In this document: positions 27,329 through 39,435 of the stretch, in pieces
Position numbering within the stretch: position 1 is the first letter of the stretch
Layout: each line of letters begins with the position of its first letter
From: Erythrobacter tepidarius
GTDB taxonomy: Bacteria > Pseudomonadota > Alphaproteobacteria > Sphingomonadales > Sphingomonadaceae
Reading direction: 5' to 3'
Length of the DNA: 64,000 nt
Assembly: GCF_002155695.1 (NCBI RefSeq)
Contig: NZ_MUYJ01000003.1
Location: 124,001-188,000 of the forward strand
Notes under the pieces: generated by a model
The model's input: only the letters and a program-made list of their open reading frames with translations
The model's database searches: none
What the model was told of the DNA's origin: nothing
Position numbers and translations under genes: made by a program

Positions 27329-28063
27329 TTGCCGGAAGCTGAAGAAGGGTTCGATTTTGGCGAGGCCCCGCGGCCGGTTTCGCTCAAGGGCAAAGCTGCC
27401 GGCGAAGGGCACCGCGCCCGTCTGCGCCAGCGGCTGCTGACCGGCGGGGCCGAAGCGCTCGCCGATTACGAAGTGCTCGAATATCTCTTGTTCGCGGCGA
27501 TACCGCGCGGCGATACCAAGCCCATCGCCAAGGCGCTGCTGGCACAGTTTGGCAGCCTCGCGGCCGTGCTTAACGCCGATCCCAAGGCGATGCAGCGGGT
27601 CAAGGGCGTGGGCGAGAACAGTGCGGCGGCATTGCGCGCGGTCGCGCTTGCGGCGCGCCGGATGACGCGGGGCGAAATCGTCGGCAAGCCGGTGCTCTCG
27701 AGTTGGCAGGCGCTGATCGACTACCTCACCACCGACATGGCGCACCTCACTTTCGAGCGGGTGCGGATCCTCTATCTCGACACCAGGAACCGCCTGATCG
27801 AGGACCATCACCTCGGCGACGGCTCGATCGACGAAGCCGCGATCCACCCGCGCGAAGTGATCCGCCGGGCAATGGACGTGGGTGCGAGTGCGATGATCCT
27901 CGTCCACAATCATCCCTCGGGGAGTCCCGAGCCGAGCCGGGCCGATATCCAGATCACCCAGCGCATCGCCGAGGCCGGGCGGCTGCTGGGCGTGAGCGTC
28001 CATGATCATGTCATCATCGGGCGTGAGGGGCACACCAGCCTGCGGGCCAGGGGGCTGATTTGA
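27329..28063 (+). CDS. radC: RadC-family JAB1/MPN-domain protein
   Basis: The 244-residue protein has an N-terminal helix-hairpin-helix part (VKGVGENSAAALRA, 91-104) and a C-terminal JAMM metalloprotease-like domain. The full motif is present: His193 and His195 in HNHPSG, Ser203 and Asp206. Despite the name, a role in DNA repair has not held up for E. coli RadC, and the activity is unknown. The start appears to be TTG at 27329, five bases after GGAGG; no ATG or GTG fits in frame. It is divergent from ydbH with about 70 bp between. Confidence 0.9.
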   Translation: MPEAEEGFDFGEAPRPVSLKGKAAGEGHRARLRQRLLTGGAEALADYEVLEYLLFAAIPRGDTKPIAKALLAQFGSLAAVLNADPKAMQRVKGVGENSAAALRAVALAARRMTRGEIVGKPVLSSWQALIDYLTTDMAHLTFERVRILYLDTRNRLIEDHHLGDGSIDEAAIHPREVIRRAMDVGASAMILVHNHPSGSPEPSRADIQITQRIAEAGRLLGVSVHDHVIIGREGHTSLRARGLI

Positions 28064-28276
28064 ATGGGGTGACTGGCTAGCGCGGCCAGCGGCGCCGAAT
28101 CGACGGGCTGCGGGGTCTGACGCTCGGCCCGGTGGATCTGCACCACGCTGCCTCTGCCGCGCGGGTGATTGCCGCCCTTCATCCCGCGCCGATCCGCTGA
28201 GACAGCGGGCGCGATCTTGCCTTGATCGCCCCCCTACCCTACCGCGCGCGCCGAATCTGCCATACCGGAGTCAACC

Positions 28277-29587
<1,311 letters not shown>

Positions 29588-29669
29588 ACGGCGCGCGGGC
29601 GATGCTGGACATGCGGCGCGAATCGCCTAGGCTTCGCGACGGAACGGGCCAAGGGGAGTCAGGCGCCTC

Positions 29670-30053
29670 GTGAAGATACTTCGTACCATCCTTTGGGTTC
29701 TCGCCGCCTTCGGCTTCCTGATCTTCGCGATCTACAACTGGACGCCGGTCGAGATCACGCTGTGGCAGAACCTCGTCATGGAAACCAAGCTGCCGGTGCT
29801 GGCGCTGCTCGTCTTCACCCTCGGGTTCCTGCCGCTGTGGGCCTATCACCAGAGCGTCAAGTGGAGCATGAGCCGCCGCATCCGGGCACTAGAGAACTCG
29901 CTGAAGCACACCGCGCTGGCGCGCCAGCACGAATCCCAGCCGGCCACCCATCCTGGGGAAAACCCTCCGGATAAGCCTGTGACCAAGCCGGCAGAGGCGC
30001 CCGAGCCTCTCACCCCAGCCGATCGGCCGGGTAACGGGGGCGCGGGCAAATGA
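29670..30053 (+). CDS. LapA-domain (DUF1049) membrane protein
   Basis: The 127-residue protein has two membrane segments (about 5-22 and 41-59) separated by NWTPVEITLWQN, the usual LapA/DUF1049 pattern. A basic amphipathic helix and then a Pro/Glu-rich disordered tail follow. E. coli LapA acts with LapB in controlling lipopolysaccharide synthesis, but this copy stands next to pyrF without lapB, so that role is only a possibility. The start is GTG 29670 and its stop overlaps the pyrF start (ATGA). Confidence 0.78.
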   Translation: MKILRTILWVLAAFGFLIFAIYNWTPVEITLWQNLVMETKLPVLALLVFTLGFLPLWAYHQSVKWSMSRRIRALENSLKHTALARQHESQPATHPGENPPDKPVTKPAEAPEPLTPADRPGNGGAGK

Positions 30054-30724
30054 GCAATCCGGTCTATCTCGCGCTTGACCTGCCGCAGCTCGAACCGGCC
30101 AAGGCGCTGGTCAACAAGGTCAAGGCGCATATCGGCGGGGTGAAGCTCGGCCTCGAGTTCTTCTGCGCCCACGGCGGGCATGGGGTGCACGAAATCGCCC
30201 ATTGCGGCTTGCCGATCTTCCTCGATCTCAAGTTCCACGACATCCCCAACACCGTCGCTTCGGCGATGCAGGCGATCCATGTCTACCAGCCCGCGATCGT
30301 CACCGTCCATGCCAGCGGCGGGCGGGCGATGATGGAAGATGCCAAGGCCGCCGCCGCCGAGGGCTGCAAGGTCGTCGCCGTCACCATGCTCACCAGCATG
30401 GACGCGAGCGATCTCACCGCCACGGGCGTTTATGGCAGCGCCGAAACGCAGGTGATGCGCCTCGCCGAACTCGCCCATGCCGCAGGGCTCGACGGGATCG
30501 TGTGCTCCGGACAGGAAGTCGGGACGGTCAAGAAAGCGTGGAAGGACGGCTTCTTCGTCGTCCCCGGCCTCAGGCCCGCAGGCAGCGGCACCGGCGATCA
30601 GAAGCGGGTCGTCACCCCGCGTCAGGCCCGCGACAACGGCGCGAGCGTGCTGGTGATCGGCCGCCCGATCAGCCGTGCGGAAGACCCTGCCGCCGCCGCA
30701 AGGGCGATCGAGGCGACGCTTTAG
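30050..30724 (+). CDS. pyrF: orotidine 5'-phosphate decarboxylase
   Basis: PyrF makes UMP from OMP, the last step of pyrimidine synthesis. The 224-residue TIM-barrel protein has the catalytic charged network FLDLKFHDIPNT (Asp59, Lys61, Asp64). The phosphate-binding end is VTPRQARDNGASVLVIGRPI. Length and motifs are normal for the group I enzyme. It overlaps the LapA-like gene by four bases and starts the dense cluster that runs to folC. Confidence 0.96.
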   Translation: MSNPVYLALDLPQLEPAKALVNKVKAHIGGVKLGLEFFCAHGGHGVHEIAHCGLPIFLDLKFHDIPNTVASAMQAIHVYQPAIVTVHASGGRAMMEDAKAAAAEGCKVVAVTMLTSMDASDLTATGVYGSAETQVMRLAELAHAAGLDGIVCSGQEVGTVKKAWKDGFFVVPGLRPAGSGTGDQKRVVTPRQARDNGASVLVIGRPISRAEDPAAAARAIEATL

Positions 30725-30734
30725 GCACGCGGCC

Positions 30735-31103
30735 ATGGCGGACACGGCAACGCCCAACCTGCCTTCCCGCGACTTGGCGGCGACCGCTGCGTTCTACGGC
30801 CGGCTCGGCTTCGCGGAGCACTACCGCTCGGATGCGTGGATGATCCTGTCACGCGGTTCGGTGACGCTGGAGTTCTTTGCCTATCCTGACCTCGATCCTT
30901 TTCGGTCATCCTTCAGCTGCTGCCTCAGGCTCGACGATCTGGGCGCGATGATGGCGCTGGTCGAAGCCAGCGGCGTTCCCGATGCGCGCCGCGGCATCCC
31001 GCGCTATCACCCTGCCGCGCCCGATCCGAGCGGGCTTACCATCGCCTATCTGATCGATCCCGACGGAACTCTCCTGCGCCTGATCCAGAACGAGCGCGCA
31101 TGA
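30735..31103 (+). CDS. VOC-superfamily protein (bleomycin-resistance/glyoxalase-like)
   Basis: The 122-residue protein is a single vicinal-oxygen-chelate unit: NLPSRDLAATAAFYGRLGFAEHYRS at the start and a C-terminal YLIDPDGTLLRLIQN. It resembles bleomycin-binding proteins, which sequester drug as dimers without catalysis, but the true ligand cannot be told. The start at ATG 30735 follows the pyrF stop by ten bases, and its stop overlaps the GNAT start (ATGA). Confidence 0.8.
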   Translation: MADTATPNLPSRDLAATAAFYGRLGFAEHYRSDAWMILSRGSVTLEFFAYPDLDPFRSSFSCCLRLDDLGAMMALVEASGVPDARRGIPRYHPAAPDPSGLTIAYLIDPDGTLLRLIQNERA

Positions 31104-31615
31104 CCGAAACCTTTGCGATCACCACGGCCACCCCGGCCGATGCGCCCGAGCTGAAAGAGCTGCTCGAAGCCGCCTATCGCGGGGATTCGGCGCGTCAGGG
31201 GTGGAATCACGAGGCCGATATTCTCGACGACGAGCGGATCGGCCCGGGCGAGCTGGAAGCGATGCTGGCCGATCCGGCGGTGACGATCCTGACCGCGCGG
31301 GCGCAGGTGCGGCTGATCGGCTGCGTCGCGGTGACGCGCAAGAGCGCAAGCCTCGGCTATCTCGGGATGCTGTGCGTCTCGCCGCCGCGGCAATCGGCCG
31401 GGCTTGGCCGAAAGTTGCTCGATGCCGCCGAAGACCACGCCCGCGCGCTTGGCCTTGCCGCAATCGAGATGACGGTTATCGACAGCCGGACAAGCCTCAT
31501 CGCGTGGTACAGGCGGCGCGGCTATGCCTTCACCGGCGAGACCCGCCCCTTCCCCATCCTGCGCGAACCGCCGATCACCTTCGTGGTGCTGGAAAAGCCG
31601 CTCGGCCCCGCGTAA
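31100..31615 (+). CDS. GNAT-family N-acetyltransferase
   Basis: The 171-residue protein has the GNAT core. Strand 4 is LGYLGMLCVSP, motif A (acetyl-CoA pyrophosphate loop) is RQSAGLGRKLLDAAE, and AWYRRRGYAFTGE follows as in motif B. Acceptor substrate is unknown. It overlaps the VOC gene by four bases and precedes trpF by ten bases, so it is part of the same transcript; a metabolic link with tryptophan synthesis is not implied by the sequence. Confidence 0.88.
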   Translation: MTETFAITTATPADAPELKELLEAAYRGDSARQGWNHEADILDDERIGPGELEAMLADPAVTILTARAQVRLIGCVAVTRKSASLGYLGMLCVSPPRQSAGLGRKLLDAAEDHARALGLAAIEMTVIDSRTSLIAWYRRRGYAFTGETRPFPILREPPITFVVLEKPLGPA

Positions 31616-31625
31616 GGCCGCGCGC

Positions 31626-32254
31626 ATGAGCGGCACTCTCGTCAAGATTTGCGGGCTTTCCACGCCAGAAACCCTGTGCGCAGCCGTGCAGGCGGGGGCA
31701 AGCCATGTCGGGCTGGTGCACTTCCCCAAAAGCCCGCGCCATGTCTCGGTGGCCAAGGCGGCGATGCTGCGGCGCGATCTGCCCGATACGGTTGGCGTGG
31801 TGTTGCTGGTGGTCGATCCCGAACCCCAGGCGCTGGCCGAGGCGATCCGCCTGATCGGCCCGACGGTGGTGCAGTTTCACGGGGCCGAGCCGCCCGACCG
31901 CCTCGCCCGCACGCGTGCGGAGTTCGGCGTGGAGGTGTGGAAGGCGTTGGGCGTCAAAGACGCGGCTGCGCTCGAGAAAGCCGCGCCCTATCACGGCGCG
32001 GCCGATCGCCTGCTGTTCGATGCCCCCGCCTCCAGCCTGCCGGGCGGCAATGGCGCGGCCTTCGACTGGAATCTGCTGCGCTTCTATCGTGGCCCGACGC
32101 CGTGGGGCCTTGCCGGCGGCCTCAACCCGGCCAATGTCGCCGAAGCGATCCGCCTCACCGGCGCGCCGCTGGTGGATACATCCTCGGGGGTCGAACGTTC
32201 CCCAGGGATCAAGGACGTGGACAAGATCGCGGCCTTCTGCAAAGCGGCACGCAT

Positions 32255-32258
<4 letters not shown>
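31626..32258 (+). CDS. trpF: phosphoribosylanthranilate isomerase
   Basis: TrpF carries out the Amadori rearrangement of PRA in tryptophan synthesis. The 210-residue TIM-barrel protein has the N-terminal [11 protein letters not shown] with the catalytic Cys. It also has [21 protein letters not shown] and the phosphate-binding [10 protein letters not shown] and DTSSGVE with the catalytic Asp. I start at ATG 31626; sequence upstream in frame belongs to the GNAT gene's other frame. It overlaps trpB by four bases. Confidence 0.96.
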
Positions 32259-33465
<1,207 letters not shown>

Positions 33466-33469
<4 letters not shown>

Positions 33470-34263
33470 GCCGCTTCGCATCGGCATTCGGTAAACCCCG
33501 CCCTGCGCTCGTCTGCTTCATCACCGCAGGCGACGGCGACACCGCGGCCAATCTCGATGCGCTGGTCGAAGCCGGGGCGGACGTGATCGAACTGGGGATG
33601 CCCTTCACCGATCCCATGGCGGATGGCCCCGCGATCCAGAGCGCCAATCTGCGCTCGCTCGGCGCAGGCACGACCACGGCGGACGTGCTGCGCTATGCCA
33701 CGGAGTTCCGCGCCCGGCACCCGAACGTGCCGCTGGTGCTGATGGGCTACGCCAACCCGATGGTGCGGCGCGGGCCGGAATGGTTCGCCGAGGCTGCCGC
33801 CGCAGCCGGCGTCGATGGCGTCATCTGTGTCGACATTCCGCCCGAGGAGGACTTCGATAGCCCTTGGGCGCTCGGCCCGGCCCTGCGCGAGCGTGGCATC
33901 GCCCCGATCCGCCTTGCCACCCCCACCACCGACTCAGCCCGCCTGCCGCAGGTGCTCGCAGGCAGCGAAGGCTTCCTCTACTACGTCTCGGTCGCCGGGA
34001 TCACTGGCAAGCAGCAAGCCGCCATCGCCAGCATCAAGGAGAATGTGGCGCGCATCAAGCAGTCGACCGAGCTGCCCGTCGCGGTCGGCTTCGGGGTGCG
34101 CACCCCCGAACAGGCCGGAGAAATCGCGCGGCATGCGGACGGCGTCGTGGTCGGCTCGGCGCTGGTCGAGATTTGCGGCGCATATGGCGCCGAGGCTCCT
34201 GCCAAGCTAAGGGAACTGACCGCTGCTCTGGCCCATGCGGTGCACACCGCCCGACAGGACTAA
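33466..34263 (+). CDS. trpA: tryptophan synthase alpha chain
   Basis: TrpA cleaves indole-3-glycerol phosphate and passes indole to TrpB by a tunnel. The 265-residue TIM barrel has the catalytic Glu42 ([10 protein letters not shown]) and Asp53 (MADGP), the VDIPPEE loop, and the phosphate site [10 protein letters not shown] with GVVVGSALV. The start is GTG 33466, overlapping the trpB stop. accD starts five bases after its stop. Confidence 0.97.
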
Positions 34264-34268
34264 CGCCC

Positions 34269-35120
34269 ATGAACTGGTTCACCCGCGTCCGCAATTCGCT
34301 CGGCTTCTCGGCTGGCAAGAAGACCACCGAGAAGGACCTGTGGATCAAATGCCCGTCCTGTCAGGAGATGCTGTTCGTCCAGGAATACGAGGCAAACCTT
34401 TCGGTCTGCCCCAAGTGCGAGCATCACGGGCGGATCGGCGCCGATGCGCGTCTTGCGCTGCTGCTCGATCCGGGCTTCGAGATCCTGCCCCTGCCCAAGG
34501 TGACCGAGGATCCGCTCCAGTTCAAGGACACCAAGAAATACACCGACCGCCTCAAGGCCGCACGCGCGGCGAACCCTTACGAGGATGCCTTCGTGGTCGC
34601 CTCGGGCACGATCGACACGCGCGCAGCGGTGGTTGGCGTGCAGGATTTCAACTTCATGGGCGGCTCGATGGGCATGGCTGTGGGCCAGGCCTTCTGTGAG
34701 GGCGCGCAGAAAGCGATCGAGCGGCGCTGTGCCTATGTCGTGGTGACCGCGGCAGGCGGCGCACGGATGCAGGAGGGGATCCTCTCGCTCATGCAGATGC
34801 CGCGCACGACGGTGATGACGCGACGCCTGAAGCAGGCCGGCCTGCCCTACATCGTGGTGCTCACCGATCCCACCACCGGCGGAGTGACGGCGAGCTACGC
34901 CATGCTCGGCGACATCCACATTGCCGAGCCGGGCGCGCTGATCGGCTTTGCCGGCCAGCGTGTGATTCAGGATACGATCCGCGAACAACTGCCCGAAGGC
35001 TTCCAACGCGCGGAATATCTCCACAAGCACGGGATGGTCGACATGGTGGTGCCGCGCCGCGAGCTCAAGAAGACGCTGGCGAGCGTGCTTGACTACCTCA
35101 CCCCGGTAAAGGCGGCTTGA
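34269..35120 (+). CDS. accD: acetyl-CoA carboxylase carboxyltransferase subunit beta
   Basis: AccD with AccA transfers the carboxyl group from biotin to acetyl-CoA. The 283-residue protein has the N-terminal zinc ribbon with Cys28, Cys31, Cys47 and Cys50 (CPSC, CPKC). The crotonase-like core includes [15 protein letters not shown] and [13 protein letters not shown] trpA-accD-folC order is widespread in Proteobacteria. Spacing to both neighbours is five or six bases. Confidence 0.97.
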   Translation: MNWFTRVRNSLGFSAGKKTTEKDLWIKCPSCQEMLFVQEYEANLSVCPKCEHHGRIGADARLALLLDPGFEILPLPKVTEDPLQFKDTKKYTDRLKAARAANPYEDAFVVASGTIDTRAAVVGVQDFNFMGGSMGMAVGQAFCEGAQKAIERRCAYVVVTAAGGARMQEGILSLMQMPRTTVMTRRLKQAGLPYIVVLTDPTTGGVTASYAMLGDIHIAEPGALIGFAGQRVIQDTIREQLPEGFQRAEYLHKHGMVDMVVPRRELKKTLASVLDYLTPVKAA

Positions 35121-35126
35121 CGCCCG

Positions 35127-36428
35127 GTGCGCGACTTCGGGCGGTCGGACGATCCGCGGGTTCAGGCCCAGCTTGATCGCCTCGCCGCGCTGAGCCTGCC
35201 GCAGGGCCGGCTTGGCCTCGATACGATCCGCGCGCTGATGGAGCGCCTCGGCAATCCGCATCGCAAGCTGCCGCCAGTGTTTCATGTCGCTGGGACCAAC
35301 GGCAAGGGTTCCACCTGCGCTTTCCTGCGGGCGATGCTGGAGGCGCAAGGGTATCGCGTCCACGTCACCACCAGCCCGCACCTCGTGCGCTACAACGAAC
35401 GCATCCGCATCGCAGGCGGGCTGATTTCCGATGCGATGCTGGCCGATGTGCTGAGGGAGGTTCTGGACGCTGGCGAGGCCTTGGGGCCGAGCTTCTTCGA
35501 AGTCACCATCGCCGCGGCCTTCCTCGCTTTCTCGCGCGTCCCCGCCGATGCCTGCGTGGTCGAAGTCGGCATGGGCGGGCGCTTCGATGCAACCAACGTG
35601 CTGGAGCCAGACGTGCTCGCCGCCTGCGGCATCGCCGCGCTCGGGCTGGATCACGAACGATTCCTGCTCGCGCCCGAGGAGGGGGTGCCGCAAGAGCCGA
35701 TGGCGCGAATCGCCTTCGAGAAGGCGGGGATTGCCAAGCGGGGGGTGCCGCTGGTGACGATGCATCAGACCTACCCGCCCGAAGCGCAGGCGGCGATCCG
35801 GGCGGTTGCCGCGCGCGCCGGCGCGCTGCTGCACGAGGGCTTCACCGACTGCCACCCCTTCGCAGGCCGGGCCACGCTGCTGTTCGGGGCGCACGCCGAG
35901 CTTCCCCTGTTCCCTGCGCTCCCCGGCGAGCACCAGGCGCGCAATCTGTGCCTCGCTGTCTCGATGCTGCTGGTGCAGGATCGACTGGCGATCACGCCCG
36001 AGGCGATTACGGCAGGAGCGCGCGAAGCCCGCTGGCCCGCCCGGATGCAGCGCCTTGGCCCCGGCCCGCTGACCGCGCTTGCCCCCAAGCAGCCCGTGTG
36101 GCTCGATGGCGGCCATAACCCCAGCGCGGGCGCCGCCATTGCGGCGCATATCGACGGGCCGCTGCACCTCGTTATCGGGATGATCGCTGGCAAGGACCCG
36201 CGCGCCCTCATCGCGCCTCTGGCGGGCCGCATCCGCACGCTGACGGTGGTGCCGGTGCCAGGGCACGAGTGCCATCCGGCAAGCGCCTTCGGCCCGGATG
36301 CGCGCGCCGCCGCCGATGTCGCGGCCGCGCTGCGCGGCCTGCCGGCGGACGGCTACCCGATCCTGATCGCCGGCTCGCTCTACCTCGCGGGGGAGGTGCT
36401 GCGATTGAACGACGAGCTGCCGGACTAG
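35127..36428 (+). CDS. folC: bifunctional folylpolyglutamate synthase/dihydrofolate synthase
   Basis: FolC adds glutamate to dihydropteroate and folates. The 433-residue Mur-ligase-like protein has the P-loop GTNGKGS (56-62), the omega loop TTSPHLVRYNERIRI, VVEVGMGGRFDATN, and the C-terminal domain with DGGHNPSAG. The start is GTG 35127, six bases after accD. Its stop TAG shares the palindrome CTAG with the stop of the converging AmpG-like gene, so the two genes overlap by four bases tail to tail. Confidence 0.95.
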   Translation: MRDFGRSDDPRVQAQLDRLAALSLPQGRLGLDTIRALMERLGNPHRKLPPVFHVAGTNGKGSTCAFLRAMLEAQGYRVHVTTSPHLVRYNERIRIAGGLISDAMLADVLREVLDAGEALGPSFFEVTIAAAFLAFSRVPADACVVEVGMGGRFDATNVLEPDVLAACGIAALGLDHERFLLAPEEGVPQEPMARIAFEKAGIAKRGVPLVTMHQTYPPEAQAAIRAVAARAGALLHEGFTDCHPFAGRATLLFGAHAELPLFPALPGEHQARNLCLAVSMLLVQDRLAITPEAITAGAREARWPARMQRLGPGPLTALAPKQPVWLDGGHNPSAGAAIAAHIDGPLHLVIGMIAGKDPRALIAPLAGRIRTLTVVPVPGHECHPASAFGPDARAAADVAAALRGLPADGYPILIAGSLYLAGEVLRLNDELPD

Positions 36429-38137
36429 ATTTCCGGCTCGGGCGGCGGCGCATTGTCTGACCGGCCCGAACGGGCTTGCCGCACCCATTCGATCACGCAC
36501 AGCACCACCGCGAAGCCGCCGATCCCGGTCGTCAGCAGGAACACGTCGTAATAGCCCTGCGTCTCGATCATCTGGCCAAGCGCCGGGCGGCCCAGCGTTC
36601 CCACCAGCATGGTGAGCGAGGACAGCAGCGCATATTGCACCGCGCTGTAACCCTTGGCGACCACGCTCGAGAGATAGGCGACAAAGGCCGCGCCCGCGAT
36701 GCCGACCGCGATGTTCTCCATGCCGATGGTCAGCATCAGCCGCGCCATGCGGTCATCGGCGCCGAAAAGTCCGGCCAGCCAGGTGAAGCCGGACAGGTCG
36801 CTCGCCGCCTGCATCCGCGCGCCGCCGATGGCGAGATCGGCATAGAAAAGGTTGGTGGCCGCCGCGATTACCGCGCCCAGCGTAAGGGTGCTCATACGGC
36901 CGATCACCGTCAGCAGCGTGCCGCCCAGCGCCAGGCCGACGATCAGTGCCCCCACCCCGAAGAACTTCGAGGCTATCGCCACCTCGTCCTTGGTATATTG
37001 CAGCTCGCCCAGATAGAAGGGGTAGGCAAAGCTGCCCCAGATCGCATCGGTGATGCGGTAGGACAGCACCAGCGCGATCACCAGCACCGCCGCCCATTTG
37101 AGCCGCCCGATGATCTCGGCGAGCGGCAGGATCAAGGCCCGGTAGCCATGATCGAGCGCTGTATCGAGCGCGCTGCTGGCGGGCGCATCGGCGGTGAGCA
37201 CGTAGCGGCCCTGCTTCCTCATCGCCTCCAGCCAGCCCGCGATCAGGCCGGGGATCACCACGGTCGCAATCACGATCAGCGGGCCCATCCGGCTGACGAA
37301 TTCGGTCGAATCAGGGCGTGACTCAGGCGTGGTGGCGAGCGAGCGGATCATGAAATCGAGCACCGTCAACAAGGCCCAGGCCCACAGCACCGCCACCGCG
37401 CCCAGCGCATAGGCGCGCACCCGCGGGGTGATCTGCCCGCCCTGCCGCAGCGTGCCGAGATTGGCGCGCTCGCTCGCCAGCGCGGCGGCAGAACGCTCGG
37501 CATCGGGCGCGAACAGGCCAAGCAGGCCCACCGCCAGCAGGATCGCACCCATGCTGGCGAACACCGTCGGCCAGCCCAGCCGCTCGGCCATGAACAGCGC
37601 CAGCGCGCCGCCCACCAGCGCGGCGACACGGTAGCCCATCTGAAACACGGTCGAGAGGATGTCGATCGTCGCCACTTCATCCGCGACATCGACGCGCCAG
37701 GCGTCGATCACCACGTCCTGTGTGGCGCTGGCGAAGGCACCGATCCCCGCCAACAGCGAGAACACCCCGAGCGAGGCGAGCGGATCGAGCACCGAGAGCA
37801 CCACCAGAATGCTTCCCAGCAGCAATTGCGCGGTGACGATCCACTGCTTGCGCTTGCCCAGCCTGCGCAGGCCCGGAAGGTCGATCCGGTCGAGCGCGGG
37901 CGACCACAGGAACTTGAAGGCATAGGCCAGCCCGATCAGCGAGAACACGCCCATCGTCTCGACATCGACCCGGGCATCGGTCAGCCAGGCGTAGAGCGTG
38001 CCGAGCAGCAGCGCGTAGGGCAGCCCGCTGGCGAATCCGAACAGCAGGACATAGCCGGTCTTGGGATGGCGTAGCGAGGCTGCCAGCCGCAGCCAGCGCG
38101 ACAGGCGCGTTTGAGGTTCGAGAGCGGCTTCGGCCAT
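36425..38137 (-). CDS. AmpG-like MFS permease (muropeptide transporter family)
   Basis: The 570-residue protein has about 14 hydrophobic segments. Its N-terminus matches Amp[31 protein letters not shown] split as [15 protein letters not shown] and AWLTDARVD, then [17 protein letters not shown] and [15 protein letters not shown]. AmpG imports GlcNAc-anhydroMurNAc peptides from wall turnover into the cytoplasm. The protein is longer than E. coli AmpG (491), mainly in loops. No ampD, nagZ or beta-lactamase gene is nearby. I use ATG 38137 with GGGA upstream; ATG 38149 is also possible. It is divergent from the Rieske gene. Confidence 0.85.
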   Translation of the reverse strand: MAEAALEPQTRLSRWLRLAASLRHPKTGYVLLFGFASGLPYALLLGTLYAWLTDARVDVETMGVFSLIGLAYAFKFLWSPALDRIDLPGLRRLGKRKQWIVTAQLLLGSILVVLSVLDPLASLGVFSLLAGIGAFASATQDVVIDAWRVDVADEVATIDILSTVFQMGYRVAALVGGALALFMAERLGWPTVFASMGAILLAVGLLGLFAPDAERSAAALASERANLGTLRQGGQITPRVRAYALGAVAVLWAWALLTVLDFMIRSLATTPESRPDSTEFVSRMGPLIVIATVVIPGLIAGWLEAMRKQGRYVLTADAPASSALDTALDHGYRALILPLAEIIGRLKWAAVLVIALVLSYRITDAIWGSFAYPFYLGELQYTKDEVAIASKFFGVGALIVGLALGGTLLTVIGRMSTLTLGAVIAAATNLFYADLAIGGARMQAASDLSGFTWLAGLFGADDRMARLMLTIGMENIAVGIAGAAFVAYLSSVVAKGYSAVQYALLSSLTMLVGTLGRPALGQMIETQGYYDVFLLTTGIGGFAVVLCVIEWVRQARSGRSDNAPPPEPEI

Positions 38138-38222
38138 TGACGGTCCCATGCTGTCGACGCAGACTTGCCCCGCGCCGGTTTCGTGTCACACTAGGCGCGG
38201 ACGAGAGGATGAGAAAAGAGCG

Positions 38223-39383
38223 ATGAACGGGGCAACAACAGATATGCCCAGATTGCGGCCGACACCCGGCCAGCTGGCGCTCGCCGAGGCGATCCGCGGC
38301 GGGGTGGGCAGGCAGGCGGTCGGGATCCAGACCGTACCTGCGAGCAACTACACCTGCCCCGACCGGTTCGCGCGCGAAAAGGCGGGCCTGTTCGATCGGT
38401 TGCCGCAGGTGATCGCGCCGAGCGCGCTCCTGCCCGATCCCGGTATGGCCGTGCCGCATGATGCGACCGGCCGCCCGCTGCTGATCACCCGCGACAATAA
38501 CGGCAAGGCGCACGTCTTCCTCAATGTCTGCCGCCACCGCGGCACGCGGCTGGTCGAGGGGCAGGAGGTGCAATGCGCCAAGCGGTTGGTATGCCCCTAT
38601 CACGCCTGGACCTACCGGCTCGACGGTGGGCTGATGGCGCTGCCCCGGCCCGAGACCTTTCCTGGCCTGGACAAGGACGATTTCGGCCTCGTCGAACTGC
38701 CCAGCCTGGAGGCAGGCGGGCTGATCTGGTTCGCCCCGAAGGAGGGCGCAGATTTCCGCGATGCGCGGGATCTCGGTCCGGATCTCGACGCTTTCGGACT
38801 GCCAGAGGCGCATCTGTTCCGCCGCAAGCTCCACACGGTGAAGGGCAACTGGAAGCTTATCATGGATGCCTTCCTCGAAAGCTACCATGTCACCCGCCTG
38901 CACGCATCGACCATCGGCCCGTTCTTCAAGGACGGGATCACCGCGGGCGACCAGATCGGCCCGCACCAGCGCAGCGCCGTGGGGCGGCTGGAGGAGATGG
39001 AGGGCGTCGATCTGGCCGACATGGCGCAGCTGCGGCGTGTGGTGACCTTCGCTTACCAGCTGCTCCCGGCGACGATCATCGTCCCCAGCCCCGATTACGT
39101 GAACGTGATGGTGCTGATGCCGCAGGCGCATGACCTCACGCTGGTCGAGGATTTCATGCTTATCCCCGAGCCCCCGGCGACGGAAAAGGCGCTGGCGCAC
39201 TGGGAAAAGAGCTGGAAGCTGCTCGACGGCGGGGTGTTCGCCTCGGAGGACTTCCGGGCGGCAGAACTCGGCCAGCAAGGGCTTGCGAGTGGCGCGGTGA
39301 CCCATGTCACCCTCGGCACGCTCGAAGGCGGGGTCGCGCGCTTCGATCAGATCGTCACCGAGGCCCTGCGCGCGGCGAACTGA
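38223..39383 (+). CDS. aromatic ring-hydroxylating oxygenase alpha-subunit-like Rieske protein
   Basis: The 386-residue protein has a Rieske [2Fe-2S] motif, Cys103-x-His105 and Cys124-x2-His127 (CRHRG, CPYHAW). A C-terminal catalytic domain follows with the mononuclear iron histidines His222 and His227 in ESYHVTRLH. These are the two halves of a Rieske non-heme iron oxygenase alpha subunit. No beta subunit, ferredoxin or reductase gene is beside it, so it probably uses an electron donor encoded elsewhere; substrate is unknown. GAGGATGAG lies upstream of ATG 38223. It is divergent from the AmpG-like gene. Confidence 0.88.
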   Translation: MNGATTDMPRLRPTPGQLALAEAIRGGVGRQAVGIQTVPASNYTCPDRFAREKAGLFDRLPQVIAPSALLPDPGMAVPHDATGRPLLITRDNNGKAHVFLNVCRHRGTRLVEGQEVQCAKRLVCPYHAWTYRLDGGLMALPRPETFPGLDKDDFGLVELPSLEAGGLIWFAPKEGADFRDARDLGPDLDAFGLPEAHLFRRKLHTVKGNWKLIMDAFLESYHVTRLHASTIGPFFKDGITAGDQIGPHQRSAVGRLEEMEGVDLADMAQLRRVVTFAYQLLPATIIVPSPDYVNVMVLMPQAHDLTLVEDFMLIPEPPATEKALAHWEKSWKLLDGGVFASEDFRAAELGQQGLASGAVTHVTLGTLEGGVARFDQIVTEALRAAN

Positions 39384-39435
39384 GCGGCGCGCTCAGTGGT
39401 CGCAATTCGCATGGAAATGCTCTAGGCGCGCTGCC

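Noticed and set aside
28081..28200. Short protein-like stretch (RGLTLGPVDLHHAASAARV) between radC and purB
   Set aside because: It is bounded by stops, has no start or ribosome site and only 39 codons. At best a remnant; not enough to call.
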